Assembly (NCBI GenBank): GCA_902787555.1
Contig: CADAGO010000014.1
Span: 1 to 56,866, forward strand
Direction: 5' to 3'
Length of the DNA: 56,866 nucleotides
Source: an uncultured Bacteroidales bacterium
GTDB taxonomy: Bacteria > Bacteroidota > Bacteroidia > Bacteroidales > Bacteroidaceae
How positions within the stretch are numbered: the first letter of the stretch is position 1; the number at the start of each line of letters is the position of its first letter. The notes under the pieces were generated by a model. The model saw only the letters and a program-made list of their open reading frames with translations, had not been told where the DNA came from and made no database searches. A program made the translations under genes and the position numbers. This document shows positions 33,907 to 42,198 of the stretch, piece by piece.

Positions 33907-34767
33907 TTACTTTTGGCTGACTGGTTTCCTGAACTGCACAGGTACGGTGTACTTTACACGTATAGGTTTTCCACATACCTTACCTGGTTTCCATTTCGGC
34001 ATTGTTTTGAGGACTCGGATGGCTTCGGCATCACAGTCTTTGTGGAGTGAACGAACGACTTTGAAATCCGATAACGTTCCGTCCTTCTCAACCACCATCT
34101 CAATGATGCTGCGCCCCTCCACTGAAGCGTATGTTACACACTTTGGCACGCGGACGTTTTCAGCGATGAATTGGAGCATTTTATCGATGCCGCCTGGAAA
34201 TTCGGGCATTTCTTCGGTATGGGAAATATTTTCGCTCTCTGAATAAATCGGACCTTGTGGCTCAGAGGGCACACAGTTGTGCACCTGTGTATCAACAACC
34301 TCTTTCTGCTGCTTTGGCTTAAACGGCACAGGTACGGTATATTGCATACGTACAGTTTTCCCTCTTAGTCTGGCTGGTTTCCAGCGAGGCATTGATTTCA
34401 GCACACGGATGGCTTCTGAATCACAGTCTTTGTGGAGTGAACGAACGACTTTGAAATCCGATAACGTTCCGTCCTTCTCAACCACCATCTCAATGACGCT
34501 GCGCCCCTGTACTTTTCCGTCTGTCACACACTTTGGCAAATGGGTGTTTTCTTCGATGAATTGGATCAGTTTTTCCATACCTCCTGGAAATTCGGGCATT
34601 TCCGCAATGACTCCTGGATTGATAGGGTCTTGTGGTTCAGAGGACACACTTTTGTGTTCCTGTGTATCAACCACCTCTTTCTGCGGCTGACTATTGGCGT
34701 CTTTACACGCTACAAACATGGTAGCTATCAGGCACAGGGTGCCAAATTTCTTCAGTAATGTTTCCAT
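33907..34767 (-). CDS. Lipoprotein with two tandem TonB C-terminal domains
   Basis: 286 residues. Lipobox FVAC with the lipidated Cys at residue 21. Then two TonB_C domains (about 60-152 and 185-280), each with EMPEFPGGxxKxxQFI, GRSxIEMVVEKDGTLSDFKVVRSLHKDCD and MPxWKPxxxxGKxxRxxYTVPV. There is no transmembrane anchor or Pro-rich spacer as in real TonB, so it probably does not transduce energy. The coding DNA shows 77 bases of perfect identity between copies (34030-34106 and 34420-34496, offset 390). Gap of 83 bp to the sigma gene at 33823; its own promoter is not evident. Confidence 0.85.
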   Translation of the reverse strand: METLLKKFGTLCLIATMFVACKDANSQPQKEVVDTQEHKSVSSEPQDPINPGVIAEMPEFPGGMEKLIQFIEENTHLPKCVTDGKVQGRSVIEMVVEKDGTLSDFKVVRSLHKDCDSEAIRVLKSMPRWKPARLRGKTVRMQYTVPVPFKPKQQKEVVDTQVHNCVPSEPQGPIYSESENISHTEEMPEFPGGIDKMLQFIAENVRVPKCVTYASVEGRSIIEMVVEKDGTLSDFKVVRSLHKDCDAEAIRVLKTMPKWKPGKVCGKPIRVKYTVPVQFRKPVSQK

Positions 34768-34842
34768 AATTTCATTTATAATTTGATTATTTACGATTTA
34801 TCAATTGGTTTCATTGAACTGTTCCTTGTTGAAGTATTTTTC

Positions 34843-36771
34843 TTAACTCTTAATTCTATAATTTTTTATATAAGTGATTCGGATATCGTTACCTTGAACA
34901 TCGATATAAATAGGTTCTCGTGTAGTCGCATTATAGATGGTTACTACGGCCTGATGCTGCTCCTTGTTGCCAGTTTGCGTAGGACGCTCACGGGTGCGAT
35001 AGTCGCCTGCACATAGCTGCATCACAGGTACTATATTATTATCCTTGTACGAATTAAGGTAAATACCTTCGTCAGACTTGGTTATCAGGTAGATTTGTTC
35101 ATTCCAGACGAAAGCGTTGAGTATCATTGAATTGTCCAGCTCGGACAACAAATGGGGCTTTGTATATCTATTCCAATCCATTTGTGTATAACGTTCACCT
35201 CCGTAGGCCTTTCCCTGTTCAGGATGCTCAATCTTCGATATGAGCCTTCTGCCAAAGAGATAATAGCTGTTGCCTAACTTGAGAACCCTTCGTGCCCCCT
35301 CAGTCATTTGTTTCGACAACCCCTCCATAGTAGAGATGTCTCCTATGTCACACATAAATACGTGCCTGAGTCCTGTCAGCTTATCCTTGAACATATTGAA
35401 CCAACCCCATTCGCCGATATCGTAAGTGTTCACTTGAAAGCGGTCGTCTTCATAATACAGGTCGTCAGCCAACACTCTGTCGCGGATGCTCCAGCTGATG
35501 GTGTCGAGGTAATAATCGTGGATGTCGGCAGGAGTGCGGATAGGCTTTTTGCCGAAGGAGATACTATCCTCGTATTGTCTTAATTCAAAATAATCACCGA
35601 TAAAGTCGCTATTCCGTTTCAATATGAGCGAATCGTTACGAACAAACAAACATCTTACGTCGTGGTATGCATAGGGCAGCTTTGGCACGAGCAAGTCTTT
35701 CACCAAGTTTCCACGATCATCTAATGCGAAGAGATGCAGACGATGATCGGAACGATAAGACAGAAAAAACCAACGATCATGGTATCGCGTAAGCCAGTCA
35801 ATCATCATTGGCTGTTCAAACTCGTATTGTTTCACATTCTGTAGCTCTTTGTCAATCGTAAGCGTATCACGCGTTACGGTGAAGGCTGATGGAGAAGTGC
35901 TTTTCTTGTCTAAATCGTAAGCAAACCAAATGCTGTCGTGATAATGGTCTGAGACGTATTCACCATTGATATAGAGCGTTTTCCAAGGACGGATTTGTTT
36001 GAGTAAGGTCTTCATCTCCTGCTCCAACCCTTCGATACTTTCTTTAAGTTTGCCTCGATGCGTCACCTTGACGTAGCAATCCACAAAGTTACCCTTTTCG
36101 TCCAACTGCACGTTCCCGATGGTGATGATAAGCCGTTTCACACCAGCCAGTTCAGGGTAGTTCTGGGTGTGTAGAGGGAAGAGACGATGAAGATCTTCTC
36201 TATTCTTGTTGTCGAACGAAAACCCATCTTTCACAACCACACGATTATGATACTCCTGGCGGTTGGTGATCTTCCCTTGCTTAATGGTCAGCAACTGCTC
36301 ATACTCCAGATTGCGGATATATTCGGAGTGAACATAATAGAGGGTATTTCCTTTTGCAGCCCTGATTTCCGCTGTGAACCACGTAGCCACGATCTCCTTT
36401 TGCTGGTAGTACTTGCCGAACACCTTGCGCATATCAGCTTCAGGGATGTTTTCCACATGCGAATGCTTTGTTTCCTTATCATATAGTTCTATTTCGATAT
36501 GGTCGAGACACAGGCGGTTGTTCTTGATGCTCCAATAGCCCCTGTACCCGTCCCAGTTGGCAGTGCTGATTGACCTGTCCTTCGGTAACACTTCCAACAG
36601 ATGATGATAAAGCACGGAATCGTAGTCAATGGGTTTCCCCAATAGGTTCCACCGTTCCCCATCGATCATAATCACATCACCTTCCTGACCTGTAGCTGAT
36701 GCACAGAGTGCCATCACGAAAAGAAAAGCACAAGCGAAAAGTCGCTTCGTTGTTCTGAAATTTTTACCCAT
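34843..36771 (-). CDS. Secreted protein of unknown function, paralog family 2, longest member
   Basis: 642 residues. Signal peptide (about 1-29). Residues about 30-290 are unique to this member and include a TonB_C-like ITIGNVQLDEKGNFVDCYVKVTH stretch. From about 297 it is homologous to the whole of the proteins at 39618 and 40702: FTVTRDTLTID, CLFVRNDSLILKRNS, YYEDDRFQVNTYDIGEWGWF, LISKIEHPEQGKAYGGERYTQMD and a C-terminal QGNDIRITYIKN. The repeated strand pattern and dirigent GEWG motif suggest a beta-propeller. It lies 75 bp upstream of the TonB_C lipoprotein. Confidence 0.7.
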   Translation of the reverse strand: MGKNFRTTKRLFACAFLFVMALCASATGQEGDVIMIDGERWNLLGKPIDYDSVLYHHLLEVLPKDRSISTANWDGYRGYWSIKNNRLCLDHIEIELYDKETKHSHVENIPEADMRKVFGKYYQQKEIVATWFTAEIRAAKGNTLYYVHSEYIRNLEYEQLLTIKQGKITNRQEYHNRVVVKDGFSFDNKNREDLHRLFPLHTQNYPELAGVKRLIITIGNVQLDEKGNFVDCYVKVTHRGKLKESIEGLEQEMKTLLKQIRPWKTLYINGEYVSDHYHDSIWFAYDLDKKSTSPSAFTVTRDTLTIDKELQNVKQYEFEQPMMIDWLTRYHDRWFFLSYRSDHRLHLFALDDRGNLVKDLLVPKLPYAYHDVRCLFVRNDSLILKRNSDFIGDYFELRQYEDSISFGKKPIRTPADIHDYYLDTISWSIRDRVLADDLYYEDDRFQVNTYDIGEWGWFNMFKDKLTGLRHVFMCDIGDISTMEGLSKQMTEGARRVLKLGNSYYLFGRRLISKIEHPEQGKAYGGERYTQMDWNRYTKPHLLSELDNSMILNAFVWNEQIYLITKSDEGIYLNSYKDNNIVPVMQLCAGDYRTRERPTQTGNKEQHQAVVTIYNATTREPIYIDVQGNDIRITYIKNYRIKS

Positions 36772-36789
36772 AGTTGTTACATTTTTTTT

Positions 36790-36840
36790 AGGAGTGTTAG
36801 GAGTGCAGGAGTAGAGGAGTAGAGGAGTAGAGGAGTGTAG
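36790..36840. repeat. Tandem AGGAGTAG short repeats
   Basis: Four to five imperfect units of AGGAGTAG/AGGAGTGT in the leader of the gene at 34843. Low complexity, comparable with other repetitive phrases in this region. Confidence 0.5.
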
Positions 36841-36892
36841 CCAGCACTATGCTGTTGTTGTTCACGTCCTGTGGTATCGTCTGCCACTCACA

Positions 36893-36921
36893 TTCGGCCT
36901 GAGCTCACGTCGAAGGCTGTC
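36893..36921. repeat. Intergenic copy of the 29-base GAGCTCACG repeat
   Basis: Matches 26315-26343 at 28 of 29 positions, in the same orientation. Here it lies in the non-coding leader of the gene at 34843, whereas the other copy is inside a sigma factor gene. Confidence 0.6.
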
Positions 36922-36956
36922 ACTACTTTTCACTCCTGTCACTACTTTTTCGACTG

Positions 36957-36964
36957 CAAAGTTA
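36957..36964 (-). promoter_or_regulatory. -7 promoter element of the family 2 gene
   Basis: Minus-strand TAACTTTG followed by CAGTCGAAAA, the same extended pattern as at 46718 and 47327. The leader to the ATG at 36771 would be about 175 bases and contains the repeats at 36790-36921. Upstream are the shared 16-mer (36987-37002) and a GTACAC-CTT-GTGTAC palindrome (37006-37020). Confidence 0.5.
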
Positions 36965-37046
36965 CGGCAAAAAAATGTAACATCCTTGCAGATTTGTAAC
37001 ATTGCGTACACCTTGTGTACACATTAACGAGGGGAAAACGGGCTAA

Positions 37047-37391
37047 TCAGAAAACTGCAGCAATTCTTGGTATTTTCTTGAGGTGCTCAAAGAATGATTT
37101 ATTGCGTTTTGCAGATAATAGATTGTATTTCATCTGAAGAGAGAGAAGTGGTTCTGCATCCAAATCAAGAGCTTGACCAATAAGTAAAGCCATTTCAGCA
37201 CTCAAGGGGCGCTTTGCATTCAACACCTCATTCAACTGACTGGCAGGCACACCAATCTCTGCGGCCAAACGTCGCTGACTGATGCCACGAAATACCAATT
37301 CATCCTTAATCACTTCTCCAGGATGAGTCAGGTAGTGCGGCTCCAAGTTGTTGGCAATTATCTTATCTTCTTTTCCCTCTACGTGTACCAT
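37047..37391 (-). CDS. higA: HigA-family antitoxin
   Basis: 114 residues. HTH_XRE fold with the HigA family signature: HPGEVIKDELVFRGISQRRLAAEIGVPASQLNEVLNAKRPLSAEMALLIGQALD, followed by a helical C-terminus. It neutralises the neighbouring HigB RNase and represses the operon by DNA binding. It starts six bases after the toxin stop, the toxin-first order typical of higBA. Confidence 0.92.
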   Translation of the reverse strand: MVHVEGKEDKIIANNLEPHYLTHPGEVIKDELVFRGISQRRLAAEIGVPASQLNEVLNAKRPLSAEMALLIGQALDLDAEPLLSLQMKYNLLSAKRNKSFFEHLKKIPRIAAVF

Positions 37392-37397
37392 AATTCT

Positions 37398-37715
37398 TTA
37401 TTTATAATGGTTTGACAATTCTGTGATACTTACCACCTCTGCAATAGTCTTTTCATCTTCGATAATCTCTCGGAATTCTATGCGATATTGGTCATTTACC
37501 CTAACGGAAGAAAGTCCTTCTTTATCACCATGCAGATGTTCGTAATGAAGCCCTCCATAACGAGCCAAATCCATCACGTTCGACTGCACCATCATCAAGT
37601 CTACAACACGTGTATACTTCTTAACGATATGAGGTTGGAAGCGATATTTCTTATCGCGAGTCCTTCCACTCTCATAGAGCTCCCTCAGATAGTCTTCTTC
37701 AAAAGTGACAATCAT
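37398..37715 (-). CDS. higB: HigB/RelE-type toxin
   Basis: 105 residues. RelE superfamily fold: FRFQPHIVKKYTRVVDLM helix, GGLHYEHLHGDKEGLSSVRVNDQYRIEFRE core strands with basic catalytic-face residues, and the final VVSITELSNHYK. HigB toxins cut mRNA at the ribosome and stop growth when the antitoxin is lost. It is the first gene of the pair, with a perfect promoter at 37884 and a leader of about 160 bases. Nothing nearby suggests which element it maintains. Confidence 0.9.
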   Translation of the reverse strand: MIVTFEEDYLRELYESGRTRDKKYRFQPHIVKKYTRVVDLMMVQSNVMDLARYGGLHYEHLHGDKEGLSSVRVNDQYRIEFREIIEDEKTIAEVVSITELSNHYK

Positions 37716-37877
37716 ACGCTATTCACTTCGAGCAAAATGACTACGTCCAAAATGCTACGCCTCAATAATGCTCAAATATACATTTGACACTATGTTCAAC
37801 TTAAACGCATTTTTATCTACCGCTCGGCAATTTAAGCAAGCTGTATTGCTCTCACTTAATCGCATTTTTCCGTAATT
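37716..37877 (-). promoter_or_regulatory. Long higBA leader with repeated motifs
   Basis: About 160 bases between the predicted transcription start and the higB ATG. It contains two copies of AAAAATGCG(A/T)TTAAG (37806-37820 region and 37855-37869) and two CATTTTG-type direct repeats near the start codon. Its lower half is homologous to 26752-26830. These may be HigA operators. Confidence 0.45.
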
Positions 37878-37883
37878 TTGTGG

Positions 37884-37915
37884 CAAAGGTACAAATGTTT
37901 TTCAATATTCACAAA
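37884..37915 (-). promoter_or_regulatory. Promoter of higBA
   Basis: Minus-strand TTTG (37912-37915), 20 bases, TACCTTTG (37884-37891): an exact match to the Bacteroidetes TTTG / TAnnTTTG promoter with optimal spacing. Confidence 0.7.
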
Positions 37916-37994
37916 TTTGAGAACACTTTTTTAATCATATTCAAGTTCCGAAGTTCGATTTGACCACGAATTGAACAAATTGAACGATTTTTTA

Positions 37995-38681
37995 TCATTG
38001 TTCTACGATTTTCTTGAAGTCTTTCCACCCTTCTGCTTGCTGATAGCGGGCTTTGCATCCCTTGGGAACATAGAGGGTGCATTGAGCCGGACTAAACAGA
38101 TCAAAACACCTTTCATGGGTTTGGGGTGGTTTTGCACTATTGATATAGAAACAAGTCAGACTACGACAATAGCCAAACACACAATCTCCCAGATAACGAA
38201 TTGTGGAGGGTAAGCGGATGGTTTTGATGTCTGAACACAGAAAGAATGAATATGAACTAATACTGTCGATTGTTGCCGGGAGAACGACTTCTTTTAAATC
38301 CGGACAACCGCCACTAAATGGTGGGAGTGCTTTAAACAGATAACCTATATCTGGGAATTCATCTTCTGAGCTGACCAACCCTTTTACTTTGTAGACTGTT
38401 CCTTGATACGTCACCTCTTCTGGAATTCGAATGGTTCCCGTATCGTGCAATCTCGCATCCCCATGAGCCGTTACATACACGTTGTTATTCGAGTTGATTC
38501 TGTAATAGATGACCTTTCCGTCCGCATTCTTCGCCTCAAAGTCGTATGCCTGTGCAGACAATCTGCTATAAAACTCCTGATAATAGGATTCCGGCATATT
38601 GAACGAGTCTGTATCGATTGTCGTGGATTTACAGCCATACAGACACACAAGTGTGCATATCGTTATCAGTTTCTTCATCAT
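37995..38681 (-). CDS. Lipoprotein with BspA-like leucine-rich repeats
   Basis: About 228 residues from ATG at 38681 (or the adjacent ATG at 38678); the longer open frame upstream would bury the signal peptide. Lipobox VCLYGC. Mature part: a strand-rich N-terminal domain (YYRINSNNNVYVTAHG), then LRR_5 repeats (PDLKEVVLPATIDSISSYSFFLCSDIKTIRLPSTIRYLGDCVFGYC) and a final CTLYVPKGCKARYQQAEGWKDFKKI cap as in BspA proteins. Probably surface-exposed, with a binding role. Last gene of the operon from 41808. Confidence 0.8.
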   Translation of the reverse strand: MMKKLITICTLVCLYGCKSTTIDTDSFNMPESYYQEFYSRLSAQAYDFEAKNADGKVIYYRINSNNNVYVTAHGDARLHDTGTIRIPEEVTYQGTVYKVKGLVSSEDEFPDIGYLFKALPPFSGGCPDLKEVVLPATIDSISSYSFFLCSDIKTIRLPSTIRYLGDCVFGYCRSLTCFYINSAKPPQTHERCFDLFSPAQCTLYVPKGCKARYQQAEGWKDFKKIVEQ

Positions 38682-38697
38682 ACAGTTGGGTATAACC

Positions 38698-39603
38698 TTA
38701 TCGATTCCGTTCGTGAAGATACTGGTCAGGAAGAATGAGGGTGCGGTAGTAGGCAATGAGGTCGTTGATGGTAGGACGCAGGGCTTCAATTCCTTCCTCG
38801 TCGTGTTCCTCTACACATTTGTACAGTTGTCCGAAGGTTCTTGCCAACAAGCGCGCGTGGTCATCGAGATCTTGGGTAAATCGCATCTGTCTGCCATTAT
38901 TGATGATAAAGACCCTTGTTCCATCGAGCACGATGATACTTTCGTCCATATTCAAAGCGGTGTAGTGGACGAACTTTGTAAGGGTGCGTATGGAGTCGAG
39001 CAGCACGTCATCTACTTTCATGTGTATGGATGTCATCTCGGGCTTGGTGGTGTGGTCGTAATGGAATATGATGTTACTCTTCATCGCTATCAGTTCGCAG
39101 TTCCAACTCTCATTCGTCATATCTTCTGATTCATCTTTAATCCATTTCCTATAGGCCAACGCATAAGGTGGGTCGAACGATGGGTCGACGAAATAGAGCA
39201 ACGTGTACTGCACATACATGCTGTCACCCTCATAAATGCGTGCTTTAAGTTGGTCGCGTTTCTTGTAATACCGTTCACGATACATATCGTATTGTTTGGA
39301 TAGTTTTTTGTCAAATTCATCTTCTCCTTTTGCCTTAGTCTTCTCGGCTAGCTTCTTGTATTGCTTATTGTATTTGTCACTCAACATATTCCGTTGCCTT
39401 TCAAGCTTTACACGCTTTTCGGTATACCATTTTTCTGTTTCCGGATTTCCTCCGCACAGAAAGAAGTTATATTTCCTGCTACCCTTCTCAATGGTGACGT
39501 AACCACTATTTATCAGCCTCGATGTACTGAATCGCTGCTGCTGTGCCTGGCTGCCCAATGTACAAAGGGCGATTGCCATAATCATTGTGATGAATCGTTT
39601 CAT
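38698..39603 (-). CDS. Secreted coiled-coil-containing protein of unknown function
   Basis: 301 residues. Signal peptide about 1-20 (ending GSQAQ). Residues about 58-120 are highly charged (KLERQRNMLSDKYNKQYKKL) and likely to form a coiled coil; the rest is mixed strands and helices with no motif I recognise. It lies 16 bp after the family 2 gene at 39618 and 16 bp before the LRR lipoprotein, so it is co-transcribed with both. Confidence 0.65.
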   Translation of the reverse strand: MKRFITMIMAIALCTLGSQAQQQRFSTSRLINSGYVTIEKGSRKYNFFLCGGNPETEKWYTEKRVKLERQRNMLSDKYNKQYKKLAEKTKAKGEDEFDKKLSKQYDMYRERYYKKRDQLKARIYEGDSMYVQYTLLYFVDPSFDPPYALAYRKWIKDESEDMTNESWNCELIAMKSNIIFHYDHTTKPEMTSIHMKVDDVLLDSIRTLTKFVHYTALNMDESIIVLDGTRVFIINNGRQMRFTQDLDDHARLLARTFGQLYKCVEEHDEEGIEALRPTINDLIAYYRTLILPDQYLHERNR

Positions 39604-39617
39604 ATATTATCCTATTT

Positions 39618-40700
39618 TTAGTTTATTTCCAAATACCATATATGTATTTTCGAGCCTTCGACGGTGAGGATGACAGGATTGTCAGTCGTTACGTCCTCGC
39701 ATTGAAGAAATGCCTGATTGTCGGGATGGTTGTTCACCCTGAGCAGATGGCCTCTCCAATTCTCTGTGTTGTAATTAAAACCAAGGTCCATCTCTTTATG
39801 TAGCGCTCCGTCTTGATACGAGGCTATATACATGCCTCCAGGGGACCTCACGATGCAATAGAGTTTGTCGTCATGGGTGAATGCTGTGCAGATATATGTA
39901 CGCGGATCGTTCAGCAAATACTCCTTTGTTATTGTTATGATACGGCTTTCAGGGGGTGTTAACTGAAGTACTTTCTGAGGTAGAGTGTAGTCTTCGCGGC
40001 CCAGTTTGTAATATTTCTTTCCACGATATACTTTTCCTTGACGAGGATTGTCTATTTTATTGATGCTATATGTACTGACAACATAATAACTGCCATCCAG
40101 TTTCAATAGACGACCTGCTGCCATAAACAAATGCCGTTTGTGATTCTTCCGTTCTTGAAATACCATATAGTCGCCCCATTCGCCGCACTCCCAATAACAC
40201 ACCTTGTATTGATCGTCTTCATAGATTAAGTCGTTCGTTGATTTCACTGGCTTCCACTGACCTGTATGTGTATTTAGTGTAAAATTCAAGTTCTTCTTCA
40301 TATCTTCTTTATCGTGATGCTCGCGTGCCCATCGATAGAAACTCACATCGCTTTCGTGATATGCATGGACTTTCAGTATCAAGGAGTCGTGACGAGTGAA
40401 TATATTGCCATACGATAATTGGTCACTTATAGGGCTATCTGGCAAATCAATGTGAGTGACCTTGTGACTATCTTTGTCAACACAGAGAAGAATATCTTTC
40501 CCCCAACTTTCCATTGATTCTCTATGGTACATCAACAGATACAATCCCTCACGGCTGTCTGCTGCTCGTAAATGGATATTCATCTTAGGCGTTTTGCCAA
40601 ACAAGCCGGCATCAATATGTATCGTGTCGCGAGTCACCGTAAACTGCTGTGCTGAAGCTGGAAGAGCCAAACACAAGAGAAGATAAACAAGTTTTTTCAT
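39618..40700 (-). CDS. Secreted protein of unknown function, paralog family 2
   Basis: 360 residues. Signal peptide about 1-17 (ending ASAQ). Full-length relative of the protein at 40702 and of the C-terminal half of the one at 34843: QQFTVTRDTIHIDAG, GNIFTRHDSLILKVHA, DLIYEDDQYKVCYWECGEWGDYMVF, SYYVVSTYSINKIDNPRQGKVYRGKKYYKLG and the closing VEGSKIHIWYLEIN. The blade-like repetition suggests a six- or seven-bladed propeller. It starts one base after the stop of the gene at 40702, pointing to a tandem duplication. Confidence 0.7.
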   Translation of the reverse strand: MKKLVYLLLCLALPASAQQFTVTRDTIHIDAGLFGKTPKMNIHLRAADSREGLYLLMYHRESMESWGKDILLCVDKDSHKVTHIDLPDSPISDQLSYGNIFTRHDSLILKVHAYHESDVSFYRWAREHHDKEDMKKNLNFTLNTHTGQWKPVKSTNDLIYEDDQYKVCYWECGEWGDYMVFQERKNHKRHLFMAAGRLLKLDGSYYVVSTYSINKIDNPRQGKVYRGKKYYKLGREDYTLPQKVLQLTPPESRIITITKEYLLNDPRTYICTAFTHDDKLYCIVRSPGGMYIASYQDGALHKEMDLGFNYNTENWRGHLLRVNNHPDNQAFLQCEDVTTDNPVILTVEGSKIHIWYLEIN

Positions 40701-40701
40701 A

Positions 40702-41808
40702 TCAACAATAGATTATGTATCGTATATGTATTTTCGACCCTTCAACAGTGAGAATGGCATCCTTGCCTGCCTTGCGATCTGTGAGGAGGAGCAGGGTGTG
40801 GTCCTTCGGACTATCACAATCGCGCATATAGTTCTGATAGACGTAAGGGGTATAGTTGCAGTCTATATCCATTACTTTGCTGATGGTACCGTCTCGATAG
40901 GTAGCAACGCAGATTCCTGACGCAGACTCCATGATGAAGTAGAACTGCTTTTTAAGCATAAAGCAAGCGTAGATGTTACTCTGAGAAGTGACCAGCTCAG
41001 TGAACTCAGAATAAAGGTGTTTACTATCGACATCTGCATAGGATTCTCCTTGATAGACGTGTCCTTCCGATGGGTCGCTGATGCGGATCATGCTTTTCGG
41101 AGTAATCAGATAGTATCCGTCAGTTTGCTTGAATACACGAATGGGGACATCGGTGAAGCTACCTATCATCGTCATCCCATTTTTCTGCTCGTTCTTGATA
41201 ACGTATTTACACCTATAGATGTAATCCTTATGCGTCTTCTTCGACAGGAACCTTACGTATGTACCCCATTCACCACATGACCATAGCGATATCTTATAGT
41301 CTTTGTCTTCGTAGATATGATCATCAGCAAAGGGAATGTCAACCCAGCGGGACGACTTGCTATCCCAATAATAATCGCACGTCTTTCCTATCTCTTCGTC
41401 TGTATAATCATGCTCTTTCTCCCATGCAACATGGAACATTGCATGGTGATAGGAACGATAGCGACGGAGGATGAGTGAGTCGTTGCGGACAAACAACCCT
41501 TCTCCAACATCCATGTCTTCTTTGATGTCGTCTGGTAACGGAAATCGTGATATTTTCCCCATTTCATCGATAGAAAGCAGATGATTGTAAGGACATTTAC
41601 CAACCATTACCTGTATCGTGTTTTTATACAGACAATAGATTTTGTCGTTCCGATTGGCGATATATGCCAACCTGAGTTCAAATTTACCTTCGCACATCAT
41701 ATCAGTAGTATCAACTTTGACGGTATCTACTGTAAGCGTGAACTGCTGTGCATGAAGTACCAAGCACAATGTAAATACGCAGAAATGTAAAAATGCAAAT
41801 CGTTTCAT
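40702..41808 (-). CDS. Secreted protein of unknown function, paralog family 2
   Basis: About 368 residues from ATG at 41808, which begins the signal peptide (MKRFAFLHFCVFTLCLVLHA); upstream in-frame codons lie before the promoter. Same family as its neighbour at 39618: FTLTVDTVKVDT, GLFVRNDSLILRRYRS, HIYEDKDYKISLWSCGEWGTYVRF, MIRISDPSEGHVYQGESYADVDSK and VEGSKIHIRYIIYC. Divergence between the two copies is high, so the duplication is old. First gene of a four-gene operon that runs to 37995. Confidence 0.7.
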   Translation of the reverse strand: MKRFAFLHFCVFTLCLVLHAQQFTLTVDTVKVDTTDMMCEGKFELRLAYIANRNDKIYCLYKNTIQVMVGKCPYNHLLSIDEMGKISRFPLPDDIKEDMDVGEGLFVRNDSLILRRYRSYHHAMFHVAWEKEHDYTDEEIGKTCDYYWDSKSSRWVDIPFADDHIYEDKDYKISLWSCGEWGTYVRFLSKKTHKDYIYRCKYVIKNEQKNGMTMIGSFTDVPIRVFKQTDGYYLITPKSMIRISDPSEGHVYQGESYADVDSKHLYSEFTELVTSQSNIYACFMLKKQFYFIMESASGICVATYRDGTISKVMDIDCNYTPYVYQNYMRDCDSPKDHTLLLLTDRKAGKDAILTVEGSKIHIRYIIYC

Positions 41809-41855
41809 CTTTCTTTGTTTTTTAATGTTAATACTGTTTTCGCTGTTTTGCGCTG

Positions 41856-41863
41856 CAAAGTTA
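41856..41863 (-). promoter_or_regulatory. -7 promoter element of the family 2 operon
   Basis: Minus-strand TAACTTTGCAGC fits TAnnTTTG. The expected -33 position has a one-base mismatch to TTTG (41884-41887, CTTG on the minus strand). The leader to the ATG at 41808 would be about 42 bases. Confidence 0.55.
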
Positions 41864-42043
41864 GAAAAAGCAATCAAAACCACCAAGAAAAACAGTTTAC
41901 AAATAATTTACATTTTCATTTGTTTCAAATTAACAATTTACAAAAAATTCACAAATCTGCCTCACAATAGGTTCTAGGCACTTTTTATGAAAAAGGGGAA
42001 CGCAAATGTTTCAAATCGTAAAAAACGACAACATACACTCCCC

Positions 42044-42079
42044 AAAAACAGGGCCATTGATATCTACAGCCCTGTTTTT
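42044..42079. terminator. Bidirectional intrinsic terminator
   Basis: AAAAACAGGGC (42044-42054) pairs exactly with GCCCTGTTTTT (42069-42079) around a 14-base loop, with an A-tract on one side and a T-tract on the other. It closes transcription from the truncated sigma gene on the minus strand. Between 41887 and 42044 there is only AT-rich sequence. Confidence 0.7.
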
Positions 42080-42110
42080 TATGCTACCACTAAAAAATCT
42101 TTACGAATTA

Positions 42111-42142
42111 TTTGGAAAAGGAGAATTCTTTTTGTATCTTTG
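42111..42142 (+). promoter_or_regulatory. Orphan plus-strand promoter
   Basis: TTTG (42111-42114), 20 bases, TATCTTTG (42135-42142): exact consensus and spacing. It fires toward the 3' end of the truncated minus-strand sigma gene; no plus-strand gene follows before 45557. It may be the promoter of a gene lost in the same rearrangement, or it may give an antisense RNA. Confidence 0.55.
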
Positions 42143-42198
42143 TGGTGAAATTACGCATACTGTTCCCATTCCACGATTATAAGTTCGAGGGTAGTCGA

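Noticed and set aside
36806-36840. Possible regulatory iterons (AGGAGTAG units)
   Set aside because: Low-complexity expansion like other phrases in this genome; no binding protein or palindromic order to support a specific role.
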